From: Anas platyrhynchos
Lineage: Eukaryota > Chordata > Aves > Anseriformes > Anatidae
Direction of reading: 5' to 3'
Assembly (NCBI RefSeq): GCF_047663525.1
Contig: NC_092605.1
Span: forward strand, 2,790,001-2,854,000
Length of the DNA: 64,000 bases
Below, in pieces: positions 33,126 through 45,345 of the stretch. Positions within the stretch are counted from its first letter, which is position 1. Each line of letters opens with the position of its first letter. The position numbers were made by a program, and so were the translations under genes. Below the pieces are notes generated by a model that was given only the letters and a program-made list of their open reading frames with translations, had not been told where the DNA came from and made no database searches.

Positions 33126-36100
33126 ATGGCTCGCAGCGAGGTTTGGCTACGGGAGGGTTAGAGGGGAAGGGGAGCGCCGCTTTAAGAGGAGCCCCGGGTT
33201 GGGGTGTTGAGGGGAGCGGGCGCCGCCTGGTGGGGCCCACTGGGTGGTGAGGGAGGGCTGCGGGCTGAGCTGTCCGCCATTAGCTCGCAGGGGAGGTGTG
33301 TGACGGAAAATTTAGGTTTTGGGGGTTTTGAGGCTAGGAGGCGGTTGTGACAGGCCACAACCAGCCCCCGAGTTCACGCGCCTTCAGTCTTCGAAGGCTT
33401 CTGAGGGTTAGGGGTTAATCAGAAGCCAGAGTGCAAGCCAAAAACATGAGGTTTTACAAAAAAATCAAGCCCATCTCAATGCGAATTGTACGGAATCCTT
33501 AATATCAGGCACACAGAGTACAGTACACTATAAGCAAATAACAAATTACATGCTCAGCTGGTAACACTGTAACAAAACCAACATTTTTCTGGAAAGAAAC
33601 AAAAAAGTTCCATGCAGTCACCCCTACACACTTTTTTTTTTTTTTTCCTTTTTACCCTCGCTTTTCTCAGGCCGTCTGTCACTGTCACATCTCACTCCTC
33701 CTTGTTTGGACAAGCCCTGGTGTTTTTGGAAGGGATCCCATCCGGAACAAGGCTCAGCCCCACACGTGAGACCTGTTCCGCAGCGTTCCCTTTGTGGAGG
33801 AAAACAGCAGCACACCCCGCTGCCATCCTTCCCGTGCCCTGCTGCCATCCTTCCCCCAGCTCTGGAGCCAGCATTCAGGTGGCAATGCCGTGGTTTAATA
33901 AAGGGAACAGAGCTGGCTTTCAAAAGGAGCCTTTGTGATGCCAACCTGAGGTTCCTCGTGTTTAACCGTGCACAATTCCTCCACTGAGTCAACTGTGACT
34001 TATCTCTGGAAGCGAAATCATACTCCTTGTAAGCATGTGTTTGTACATAGTCATGTGCTGTTCAAGAGGTAAGAGAAAAATAAAAAGAAAACAGAACCCC
34101 ATTTCATTGGGTCTGCTCTGAATTACAGTCAACTTCCAGCCTTAACTGCCTAATTAAATAATAAACATTCCCAAGTAAATAACTTGCATTACCGTCAGCC
34201 CTGTTCCCACAACTTGCATTTCCAACAATTTCACGCGTTGGAGTTTCTCATGGAGCAATCTGTTGCCCGAGGCGGTGGCTGCTGAAGCACAGAGGCCTGC
34301 CAGCACAACATCCCACTGCAGGGCTCAGAGAGAGCGGGGCAGCGAGCCTCCATGAGGAGGGGGACTGTGCTTTCACAGAACCATACTAGCTCCTCCTGGT
34401 TACATGAATAAGAACTCCATAAAATCATGTTTCTATTCAGCCTCATCTAAAACACCACTTTATAATGTCCTTTTCAGGAAGGTGTAAGTCCTCAAGTCCT
34501 TGCTCAAACCCCAGTGGCAAGCACCATGGGTTAGCATGGCAGTGATTTCAGTGATGGTAACCATCACAGGCTCTTCGTGGTGAGCCTTTCGTTTTCCTAG
34601 ATGGGTAAATACCAGCAGAGTCTGAGAATGGACGAGGAGAGGTGACTCCCCAGGCCCAGGCAGGGGCTGCGAATCATCGGCGTGGCCTTACAGGGAGCTG
34701 CAGACAGGACTTAGTAGATTTTAGCAGCCTGGTTGCTGTCATTTTTAAACCAAGAAATTGCCTAAAGTATAATATTCGTAGGCAGATTCTGTAGTAAAAT
34801 GGCAAAGGCCCATATCACAGGCAAAACTGATCCTTGGTCAGCACCCACAGGAGTCAGTAGTTATGTCAAGCCTAGAACTGGTTTCAAACAACAGTTCCTA
34901 TTTCTTCTCAAGACAAGAGTTAAAAGGACAGACACTTTGGATGTGTGGGAATCTGTGGCCTAAAGATATTTAAGTCCCTGTAACTTAAGAGGGCTCGGTT
35001 ACGTAAATAACCTCGGAGAACCTGGAGCAGTATCTCTACTCATTTTTATGCAGTATTGTGTGTTTGGCTTATGTCGTTAGCCACTTCTGCTTCAGCTTCA
35101 CAAGGAGGGATTCAACAGCACTATTTTCATTATTAAAACCAGCAGCCCTCTTCAAGATCGTCGCAATTCTCTTCACCAGCTGAGTGATAATGCCACCTCA
35201 TCATTCTTAGGCATTTCGCTCACCTCCATTCTGCATTAAGTCATGGAGGAGACGTATTCCTGGTCCCATAAAAGACCAATAAATTTCTCTGTAAAAAGCA
35301 TCTGAAATATCCCAAGAGGGAAGATTTGTTTGCTTTTTAACAAAGCTTCCCAGAAGTTCTTACAAAGACTAAATTTATTACCATAATTTTTATGGTGCCA
35401 TTTATCAATGTGGTGCTCAACAGCAATAGAAGCTGAGAATGGTCACTGGGAAGGGAAAAATCAAGGCTTTGTGCTCTGCTTGCCACCATGCAATCACACA
35501 AACCCCAGAGAGATACTGACTGACTCAGAATGATCCTACAAGCATAAAGCCTTGTGGCGTTCACCAAGGAGGCCGATGAGAGCAGGCTGGCACAGGGCTA
35601 GCCACGGGGAGAGAAGGCTGCACATGGAGCAGTGAGGATGGCGTGGGGCACAAGGAGCAGTGCTAACGGGACACGAAGAGCAGCTTGAAGTGGCTGAGGA
35701 GTCACTGGATCCATCTGAAAGGAAAAAAAAAATCAATATAAAAACACATCGCTAGGCCAGAAGAAATACCTCCGTGAATGATTGCGCTCTGCCAGCAGGG
35801 CAGTGATTGAGAAGGTCAGGGCAAAGAAGGTTGTGTGAGCTGCCATGAGAAATAAAAGCACAGAAATCATCTACCACTGCTGTGGGCACAGAAGTAAAAG
35901 AGGTTCCCGACAGGTTCTTCGGTGGCAGCGGAGTTAAGAAGGCCTGCAGGTATCCGGAGCAATGCACGGCAGCTATAACAGCAGGGATTTCTCCTGAGGA
36001 TACCATCCCAACGTGATATCCTTATCTGCCCATGAAGTGCCAACAACCAGAACCCAAAGAGGCACAGCCCAACGGGCACACTGCTGTGTGCTGCCTTGGG

Positions 36101-39100
36101 GTGGGGGAAACAGGGAATTAAAGAGCTTTATTGATCCTGGAAGGTTTCTTCTACCAGCAGAAACTGCCATCAGTCCCAACAGCCTCAAATTCGCATCCAG
36201 CAGCAATCACAGCCAGAGGACGAAAAACCTGGGAGCTCACTGCGGACCCTGGCAGTGCCAGAGGCAGAGTTCACGCTGTGTACTTTGGATATATCTCCTT
36301 GTAATTTGGTTTAAGCTTTAACAGGTGTAGCAAGTAGCTGTCTCTCGCTGCACGCCACGTCCCACTGAGCTGATACAGTGTGATTCATAGAAAGATCCAT
36401 AGATCGGGAGCCAAAAGGCAGAAAAAATCTCGTACTGTTTAACAAGAGACTGTTCGAGGGCTCCTGGTGTCCATGCCAAGCCCTGGTGTTGTCTGTCTGT
36501 ATGGACTTGACAGCTTTTTGGTGGGACACTTCAGTTTTCCACCTGCAAGGAGGGAAATGGTGCTTGCACACAGCGCTGCACACTGTGCCCAGGTGGCCTG
36601 AGCCTCTGGGTGCGTGGCAGTGTGAATCAATCCTGTGTCAACATCGGTAATTTTGCCACATGAAGGAGGAACAATGCAGAGCAAGGAGCTGGTATGATCA
36701 CAACCCGTGCCATCTGACAAACAGCTTCGTGCTCTAACCCCGTCATCACCTGTGCTGGGGGCTAAAAACCTGCTAAGACCCTGGAAGATGGTGCACAGAT
36801 CCCAGCTTTGGTCCTGCCCTCCATCAACGGGGCAGACAGCTGTGAGAAATGGTCCCCGCTGCAGAACCAGTTTGCTTTGAGCAGCAGATCCCAAATCATT
36901 TCCATATGTTACTTTGAAGAAGAAAACGCCTGGTAAGTCTCAAAGCAGAGCAACCGAGAGCCAAGGCAAAAAAAAAAAAGCCCTGAAGTGCCCAGATCCT
37001 AAAGATAGGCCAGCCAGGGAACCCGCTCCCATCTGCGAGACGTGCCTGCTGCGGCACAGCCCTTCAGACGCTCGGCGTGGTTCCCAACAGGAAGGTTTCC
37101 AACACCCATGGGGCAGCGCTGGGAACATTTCACCTCCTGAGCCAATGCTAAAGAGCTCAGCAGCATGAGGAAGGCAGCGCAGCCGGGGTGGCGTGATTAT
37201 CCCAGGTATGTCACCCAGCTCCTGTCCGTGTTTGTTTAAGGATGGGCTCAGGAACAACTGGAAGAAGCCGTGATACCCTGATTAAATCCTAACACGGATA
37301 ATTGTGTTCTGCCTGCTGTTCAACCATGTTTAACCCGAGCTCCACGTTCTCCCTTTCTTCTGAGTTATGGGATGGCATCTCGGTTAGAAATTAACCTGGA
37401 CCTCAGCAGCAGGGCAAGAAGACCCTAAGCACCCTTCCTAGGTTAACCTGTAAAGGCAAGTCCTGACGATATTTAATGGAAACTCCCTGCCCTGTCTGTG
37501 CACACACCTTGAAGGACTTTGAGGGCTCTCAACTCCCAGCGAGGATGAGGATAAACGCAGTGGGAAACAGATGCAGGGCAGAGAACCGGGAGAGAAAAAG
37601 CAGCAACTGAAACACCGCAAAAAAAGACCCAGTGGGGATCAGTCCTCCCGAGAGAGGGAGGGGAGAGCAACAGGTTTGTGCCTCCTGCGATTTCCATGCA
37701 AATCTTCTTTCATTTGCATTGTTAACTTCACACAACCTCTGGGCAGCCTCAGCAGTTCGTGAACTGCCCGAGCAGCTGCAGATGTGATTCTTGACTTGTA
37801 AGGTCTCTGACGCAAACCAAATGAAAGAGCAATGAGATAGCGAGCAGCTACTGTTGACTTCTTTTCCAAGAACGCCTGTGAAGTACTACCACTGTTTGTT
37901 TTGCAATAGAATGTAAATACTTCCGCTGCAAAGAATCCTCAGTTCCCTGGCTTTTAACATAAAAGCAGGCTGGGGAGAGCTCCCTCTCAGAGCATCATCT
38001 GTGACACAGTTCTGCTGCAAGCTAAACACACACAAAAACCTTTAAAACAGTCCTTTGCTTATGTGCTTGTCTCTGAAAGCAGGTGGCAAAGTAAACACAT
38101 CATGGTCAGAGCCACCATTCGTGGTCTGGACCGACATCCAAACAATGTCTGGACTGACATCTAACAAACCGGCCACAGGAACCAGCGATTTCTGATGTAA
38201 GCCCGGGCCTCCCTCCCCGCCTCACACACTGCTCCCTCCCCACAAGATAATGGGACGTTTTTGCAGATGGAAGGAACCCGCTTTAAAAACAATAGGTCTT
38301 TGAAATGTCAGCTACAACTTGCCTGGCATGTGGACTTGCCTGGCATGTGCTGCGTGCCACAGCAAGGCAGTACAGCCTTTTTCACTCCTAAACTGTACCC
38401 CTTGGATCTGAAGCAGCACTGATCAAGAGACGTGGGTCTAGTTCCTGCTCTGCCACTGATTTCCAGCCTCTTGTGGAAGTCACTCAGCCACCCTTCAACT
38501 CGGCTTCCCACAGCAGGGAGAGGATAAAAGCTCTTTCTGGACTGAGGATGAATCCATGAGATGTTTGCGTGCTCCAGTAATGTATTTATTACACCAACGT
38601 TTTGTGCCATTTCTCCTCGGAGCCCCTCCTTGTCGCCCCTAGCACGAAAAGGGACAAAGCCACCCAGATCATGAGGCAGACAGACGTGCCAGGAGCTTGG
38701 CCAGGTGAGCCTGCATCTCCAGGTGTTATCCCTCCAGCCTCACTCAGCAGTTGCCCCCTGCCCTGGTCACAGCAGGCTGTGCAGGAACCTGCCCACCCCT
38801 CCGACAGGGCCTCTCTGTGCTCCCACTGTCCCTTTCACAACGTTCTCGTTCTGATCTCTCAGGTCAGAACATTCTTTGGTCTTTAGGTTAATTACAGAGG
38901 ATTTACAATTAGTGCTGTGCCTAAAGTTAAAGGGAAGGCAAAAGTTTCTCTGTCCCCTTTCCAGTTCTAACCTCTTTGCTCTCTGTGGTGCAGGTCTTGT
39001 GGTTCTCAGCTGAAGACACTCCAAAGACTTTAAAGACCCTGGTGTGTACTTTGGAGACATGAAGATCAGCAACCCAGCCCATACCTCTGCTACAAGGAGT

Positions 39101-42100
39101 GCAGCGAGCCAATTTGTGAAAGCCTCCAGCGAGATAATCTGTTACCAGGGTAAGTGTGATCCCCTAATCCTAGCCAGGGAAATGGGATGTTCTCCGGAGT
39201 GAGGACAAGATAAGGAGCGTTAATCCACCTTGCAAGGAGAAGCAGCACTAGGTTGCAAGCTCTTCCCTGATCTTGGCAAGCACTTCTGCAAGGGCTGCTC
39301 GCAAACAACACCGTGGTAAATGGCAGCATTTTGCTCAGGGTCAGCACCTAAAACTGAAAAGGCAAAACAACCAGAAGTAAAGCTCCCAGAAAACTTTGAT
39401 GAGTGGCTGTGGAGTCAGACACGACTCAGCTCTGTCCTTCTATCACCCTGACTGACGTAAGTGCCAGCAGGTAACTCACAAGGACTCAGTGCATCTTTCC
39501 TGGTTTCTGTAATTAAACAAAGTGCATTGAAACTGCTTTATGCACATGGCACACACACGTCTCCTGTGTGGCCCTTTCCCACTCCCCAAATACCATGTTA
39601 GAATCCATCCAGCCTGATCTGCAGACAAGCCAGTCTGCTTGATAAGTGCCACCAATATGTCCTGTCCATTGTTTTGTTGTTTCTCTGCACCCTGATTTTT
39701 TACATTTGGTACAAGACCCTTTGGTGCAGGGTCTAGGTCTTACTATCAGGGTTCTTCCAACCTCAGAGTGGCCATGAGGTTGTGTCAGGAGGGGGTTAAG
39801 CACAAGCAAACTCCGAGCGATGACATGGGTGAAGGTCAGAGGATGCGTGATGTTTGGGTAAAGGCTTGATGAGCAAGACCTTTCCAGTCCTTCTCTTGAA
39901 ACCATCAAAAGGTTTATATAATTTCATGACACAGGAGCCAGCAACGTCTGTTCTTGCACATAGATTCAAAAACCGGATCAGTAGGTCAGCTCCAACTGGC
40001 CTCAGCACCAGTTTGGACTGTGGGAGCTGTGACTGGACTGGGAATTCATCTCCAGCAGAAGGAACTCGGGTTACTGCAGCTTCATCGCTGCATCAAACCC
40101 AGCTGTGCTGCGATGGCTCAAGCACCCGTCCATCTAACTGCAGTTCTGATACACCAGGAGAGCACTCAGTGCAACACATCTCAGCAACAGATTCGGGTTT
40201 GTTTAAGAATAAGAACCCAGCACAGTTACCTGACGAGAGAGGAGAGCTAGACCTGATGGTCTAGCCATGAGGAGCAGTTCCACATTGCTCTTTATTCTCA
40301 AATGTCATTTTCTAAATAAAGCATTCCTAGGGCTGGGAGGGACAGCGTTTGAGAGACCGTCTCAGAAAAAGACAAACAGATCACCCCATCTCACTGTTAT
40401 TCAACATATTTTATGCATAAATAAATTGTAGGAATACAGACTATGCAGTAGAGGGACAAAAAAAATAGGAATCCTTAAAGATCATATTACATAAAATTTA
40501 GAGACCTATAATCATAACAAAGAACCTGACCAGAGGAGGGGAATTTCTGAAGGATTTAATTGTTTTTATCAGCCATCAACGTGCAGCAATTGAAGATTGT
40601 GAACATCAGCTAAATGGAGTGATCTATTTGGAAAAGCCACTGGTGTTATGCATATACAGCCCAGTTCTCCACTTTCTTTGCACTTTTCCACAGTAGAAGG
40701 GAAAAAAAAAAAAAAAAAAAAATCAGCTGTAACAGGAAAATGTGAGGTATAATTAATTCCCACATTCCTGTACATAAAATATTATTATCAGGACTACCTG
40801 GCTCTCTCTGAAGTCAGTGTTTTTAAAATACCAAAAGCTGCTAGAGGTGCAGGATAATCCAGAGGGTAACCAAACACTGTTCTTGTTCTCCCCATTCCGC
40901 AAGGGCTGTACAGGAGCACTGCTCTGTACCGATGCCTGCCCAGCACGGTGTGTGCATCTGGGCTCGGGGCACCAGATGGCAGCATTTATTGCCTGCAGAT
41001 CCTAGAGCAGCCGGGCTGGTGGTTTAGTGCTCACACTTCATGCTATCAAACCCCCTACAGAAGGCATTGCAACCCCTTCTTCCTCCTCTGCCTCGCTCAT
41101 GAGACCACTGGGTAAGGGCGATAAGCAAGGGCAAAGCAAAAGAGTGAGTGCCACCTCTCCCTGCTCCTTTCCCAGACAAACAATGATTTCTTGCTGTGAG
41201 AGGTGCTTGCTCTGCTTAGAAATTCATTTTTTTTGCCTGTTCCCTCCTGCCTGCCTTTTCCTGGAAGGCTCCAGACCCTCATGGTTATCACGAATACCAG
41301 TGAAGGATACTCAGCAGATTTAGCCCCTGCCAAGACCTTTTTTTTTTTCTCTAACAGACTTCATGCAAATACCTGACATATCGTTGGTAAGCAGGCTTTT
41401 ATCTGATAAAGGACAGCTTGGCTGGAATTTCAACGCTGAACCAGGGGAAAGCCTAAAAGATACCAAAAGGCATCTAACCCTCCTCGTGTCAAACAGCAGC
41501 AAGCAGAATGGCCTGGCTGGGAGAGGGCCTCCGAGGCACAGCACCTGGTTTCCCAGCTTCTTTACCCTCATTTCTTCCTCAGGGCTTGAATACCTGAACC
41601 CCGGGGTGAAGAACACAAACCAACAGCTGTCCTGCAACATTTCCTGCGTTGAAAAACATTCACAAGGAGATGGCCACACTCTGGCCTGGGTTTAGAGTTA
41701 ATGACTGAGCTGAGGTTGCTACTGTCAAAAATTACTGCACCTGACGTAGTCACTGCAGTCACAGGAAAAGGAAAAGGAAAAGGGGAAGGTCGGGAAAAGG
41801 AAGGTCAGGAAAGGGAAGCCAGCTCCTGATGCATTCTTCCCAGCAAACGCACGCATCAGAGCGAGATCCTGCAATCCTTCCTGTGTCTGGCATGACACCC
41901 TGCTGGCCGTGCCAGACCCCTGCCCCAGGTGTGACATATCACCAGATCCCAGGAAGGAATTCAGCCCCTGGCCCCTCACTACTACCTCCTTCCAAAGCTG
42001 CACTTCTGAAAACCAGAATTTAACAATTTCTTTACATTTGAGACACCTGATTTCTTTACCAGAAAGACCCACAGCTTCCTCAAACGGCACCTCAACTTCA

Positions 42101-43770
42101 ATTTCGTGCCTGAAGCCCAAGCCATGACCTGTCACAGACCCTGAGATCTCCAAGAGCTCCTATGAGACAGCTTCACTGACACAGAGGAGCAGCTTGCTCC
42201 GTTTTTGTCCTGGCCTTACAGCCACCACCACTGCTGTGCTCAAGAACCCCCGTTCCAAAGGCCACCAGAGGTTTTTGCACTGCAGCAGAGGACGAGAACA
42301 GTTTGTTTCTCCCACCTCTGCTGATTAAATAGCCCTCGTAGGCAGCTAGCCGAAAGATTGACCAACTTGGTTGCATCAGTCAAGCTAGAAAAATAATTGT
42401 TGCCCAAGCCTCGGATGCTTCTGTGGCTCTGCTTTATCTAGGCTTCATTTTAAAACCAGCTCATGGTAGTTTTGTCTGATTACCCAAGCAGCAAACATCC
42501 AACCATGGCAGTTGCTCAGAAACTGTTTTTTTGTTGTTGTGTTTTTTTTTGAAATACAAGGCACTGACTCCCTTTTTAAAAACAACAAAACAAAACACAA
42601 CTTTTCCCTGCTCCCCAGCCCTGCTTTCCTTTTGACATCACTATTTCAAAACCAAACTGTGCCGAACCCACAGGGACAGTCTCAGGCCGTTCAGAACCAG
42701 CTTTTCTGTTTCATTTGCAGCTTTATTAGCGCTCCTCACCAGGCTCCTGTGAACAGAAGATGCTTCCCCCCAAAACATGATGAATTTTGAATGGCTCCCC
42801 TGCTGCCTTTGCAGGGCAGTTCTTGCGCTCGACGGCCCAGGGTCAGCTCGCTATCAGCCTCGCTCCAAGCCAGCGCTGTTTCAAAGCTGTTTATTCATAC
42901 TTCCTCCTGAAATCAATCATCTTCACAGTTGCAGGTCCTAAACTCTGAAAGGGGAACGTTACGGCCACTCGAAGGCCCACACGCTGCAGAGGGGGATTAA
43001 TCAGGGCGGCTGGATGTGTCCACATGGAATCTGCCTCATTTAGATGGTATTGCGTGTGGGTCTTTTTCCAAAAGTCCTGCGGTGCACATCAAGTGATCTA
43101 GGACCAATGACTTCAGCACTCACATGAGGATTACTCATCTAATTAGGGGGTTTGCAGGCTCTGCCCCTGCGTTCCTGTGCACTGTTAGTGTCATTGTACT
43201 GACTTCTAGAACGTTTGTCATTTAGAGACCGGCTCCACTTTTTTTGTGTGTGTTTTTTTGCTGGTGGATCCGACCCCACAAGGTAGCAGTGGCATTAATC
43301 ACATGAATAAAGCTTGCTGCGTGCGTAAATGCAGCAAGCTTAGGCTGTAAATTCTGTAAAGAACTAAAAGACTCTTCAAAGCCCTGTTTAGCTAAGGAGG
43401 CTGCAACGTGAGGGGAAAAAAAAAAAAAACTCCCTGAAAGGAGGACTGTCTTGTGTCGCAATCAGCGAGACCGAGCATCATCACAAGTTTTTCCTCCTAT
43501 CACTTACTCCTTTCATGCTCCAGCACCTTGTCCCTCCAGCACAGTACCTCTTTTGTCCCATTTATCACGCAGAAATGCTTCAGAGGCCTCTGGAGCCTCA
43601 GGTCAGTCACAGCTTTGCCCAGCTGGGAGGCAGAAAATGTGCCCCCACACCCCACGTGCCAGAGACGTTTCCCAAGGCCTGATGCAAACCCCCAGGCAGA
43701 TGCTGGCTGCTGCTGCCCCTCCTGCACCACACGGCGCTGCTAAGATGGGATTTGTTCACCCCTGGTGTTT
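33126..43770. other. Gene-poor interval between PRKAR1A and WIPI1
   Basis: Some 10.6 kb with no exon, RNA gene or protein family I recognise; open frames are short and unsupported on both strands. PRKAR1A and WIPI1 diverge from it, so enhancers for either could lie here. Visible simple features: T15 near 33631-33645, a purine-rich GGAAAA tract at about 41763-41818, and A-rich runs at about 40698-40721 and 43415-43429. An AATAAA at about 40314 has no gene I can attach to it. Confidence 0.55.
41763..41818. repeat. GGAAAA-type polypurine tract
   Basis: Nearly pure purine stretch built on GGAAAA and GGAAGGTC units. Such tracts can form triplex DNA. No gene is nearby. Confidence 0.75.
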
Positions 43771-43868
43771 AATAAGAGTGGTTTGGGTGGGAAGGGCCCT
43801 TACAGCCCCCCACAGGCTGCCCAAAGCCCCCTCCAGGGATGGGGCACCCACAGCTTGAGCCACCTAAC
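43771..43868 (-). mobile_element. CR1 fragment next to the CCAAC array
   Basis: Reads as a reverse-oriented CR1 3' part: a GGTTTGGGTGGGAAGGGCCC block, then GGCTGCCCAAAGCCCC, then CTCCAGGGATGGGGCACCCA. It ends abruptly where the CCAAC-type repeat begins. Confidence 0.75.
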
Positions 43869-43875
43869 CTGTGGG

Positions 43876-44615
43876 TTAACCCAACCCAACCCAACCCGAC
43901 CCAACCAAACTGAACCTGACCTAAAGCACCCGAACCTAACCCAGCCTAACCTGACCAAACTAATCCAAATCTAATCCAACCTTACACAACCCAACCTGAC
44001 TTAACCCAACCCAAACTAACCAAACCCAATCTAACCTGACCTAACCCAACGGAACCAAACCCAATGCAAGCTAAGTGAACCTAACCGAATCCAACCCAAC
44101 CTGATGTGACCAAACCCGACCTGACCTGACCTAACCCATCCTGACCCAACCAAACCTGACCTAACCCAACCCAACCCAACCAGACCTATCCCAACCTGAT
44201 CTAGCCAAACCAACCAAACCTGACCAAACCGAATTTAACCCAACCTAACCCATCCTGACCTAACCAAACCCAACCCAACCCAACCTGCCCCAACCCAACT
44301 GAACCTGATCTAGCTGAACCTAACCCAACCCAACAGAACCTAACCCAACCAACCAAACCTGACCTAATCTGACCTAACCGAACCTAACCCGACCTGACCT
44401 GACCAAACCCAACCTAACCCAACCAAACCTGACCTAAACAAACCCAACCCAACCTGCCCTAACCCAACAGGACCTAACCCAGAGGAACCCAACCTGACTT
44501 AACCCAACTCAACCTATCCTAACCCAACTGAACTGACCCAACAAAACCCATCCCTACAGAAATCAACCCAACAAAACCGAACCCTACAGAGCCCAACCCT
44601 ACAGAACCCAACCCC
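43876..44615. repeat. Degenerate CCAAC pentamer satellite
   Basis: About 740 bp of five- and ten-base units (CCAAC, CTAAC, CTGAC and AAACC variants) on the plus strand, with very little G or T. It resembles neither the vertebrate telomere hexamer nor a coding sequence. The open frames on the minus strand are artefacts of the five-base period. Confidence 0.92.
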
Positions 44616-44884
44616 ACAGAGCCATACAAAACCTTAAAAAAACCTACAAAACCGTAAAAGAAAAAAAAAAAAAACCTACAAAACCTTAAAAAAAACCTAC
44701 AAAACCGTAAAAAAAAAAAAAAACTACAAAACCTTAAAAAGGTTAAAAAAAAAACCTACAAAACCGTAAAAAAAGTAAAAAAATAAAATAAAATAAACCT
44801 ACAAAACCGAAAAAAGGTAAAAAAAAAAATTAAAAAAATAAAAACTACAAAACCTTCAAAAAAACCCTACAAAACCGTAAAAAA

Positions 44885-44923
<39 letters not shown>
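44616..44923. repeat. A-rich array derived from the same satellite, ending in A36
   Basis: Units such as CCTACAAAACCGTAAAAAA repeat with growing A runs, ending in 36 consecutive A at 44888-44923. It grades out of the CCAAC array (through ACCCTACAGAACCCAA copies), so the two probably have a common origin. Confidence 0.85.
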
Positions 44924-44925
<2 letters not shown>

Positions 44926-44935
44926 ACCAAACCCT

Positions 44936-45262
44936 ACAAACCCCTCCCCTCCCTTCTCGCCCCCTCCCCGCTCTGCCCCCCCCCCTTCCCGGCCCCTCCC
45001 GCCGCACCCACAACACCACCACGTGGCCAGGCGCGTCCCTTCCCCACCCGCAGCCAATCGCCGCCCTTCCTCCCACCCCGGCGGGCGGGACCTCCCCGCT
45101 TCTCCCTTTTCCATTGGCCGAACCGCATGCCCATCCCCCGGCGGGGCGGGCCTTACGGGGAGCCGCCGGCCAATGGGAAGCGGCGGCGGCGCCGCCAGCA
45201 CGGCGGGGCCGGGGCCGGGGCCGGGGCCGGGGCCGGGGCCGGGGCCGGGCCGCGGTCGCTGC
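44936..45262 (+). promoter_or_regulatory. WIPI1: WIPI1 CpG-island promoter and 5' leader
   Basis: GC-rich and CpG-dense. It holds an E-box CACGTG (45020-45025) and three CCAAT boxes, two direct (45054-45058 and 45170-45174) and one inverted (45113-45117), spaced about 58 bp apart. The start of transcription probably lies after the last CCAAT box, which would put the GGGGCC repeat in or at the edge of the 5' UTR. No TATA box is seen. Confidence 0.7.
45205..45251 (+). repeat. (GGGGCC)7 hexanucleotide repeat
   Basis: Seven perfect GGGGCC copies (45205-45246) followed by GGGCC, ending 11 bp before the WIPI1 ATG. A related GGGGCA/GGGGCT run continues inside the coding sequence (about 45274-45300). 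All three sense frames are open across the repeat (Gly-Ala, Gly-Pro, Gly-Arg). Confidence 0.97.
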
Positions 45263-45345
45263 ATGGCGGAGCTGGGGCAGGGGCAGGGGCTGGGGCAGGG
45301 CGGGCCCGCGGCGCTCAGCTGCTGCTCCTACAACCAGGACCGCAC
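45263..45345 (+). CDS. WIPI1: WIPI1 coding exon 1
   Basis: Residues 1-28, [20 protein letters not shown] to NQDR-T. The ATG is chosen because the length to SxxxNQD matches human (28 against 27). An in-frame ATG at 45173-45175 would add 30 residues, including Gly-Pro repeats, if transcription starts far enough upstream. Donor gtaagc. Confidence 0.88.

Noticed and set aside
43876-44615. Interstitial telomere repeat
   Set aside because: CCTAACCC-like words occur, but the dominant unit is a CCAAC-type pentamer and the hexamer period of CCCTAA is not kept.
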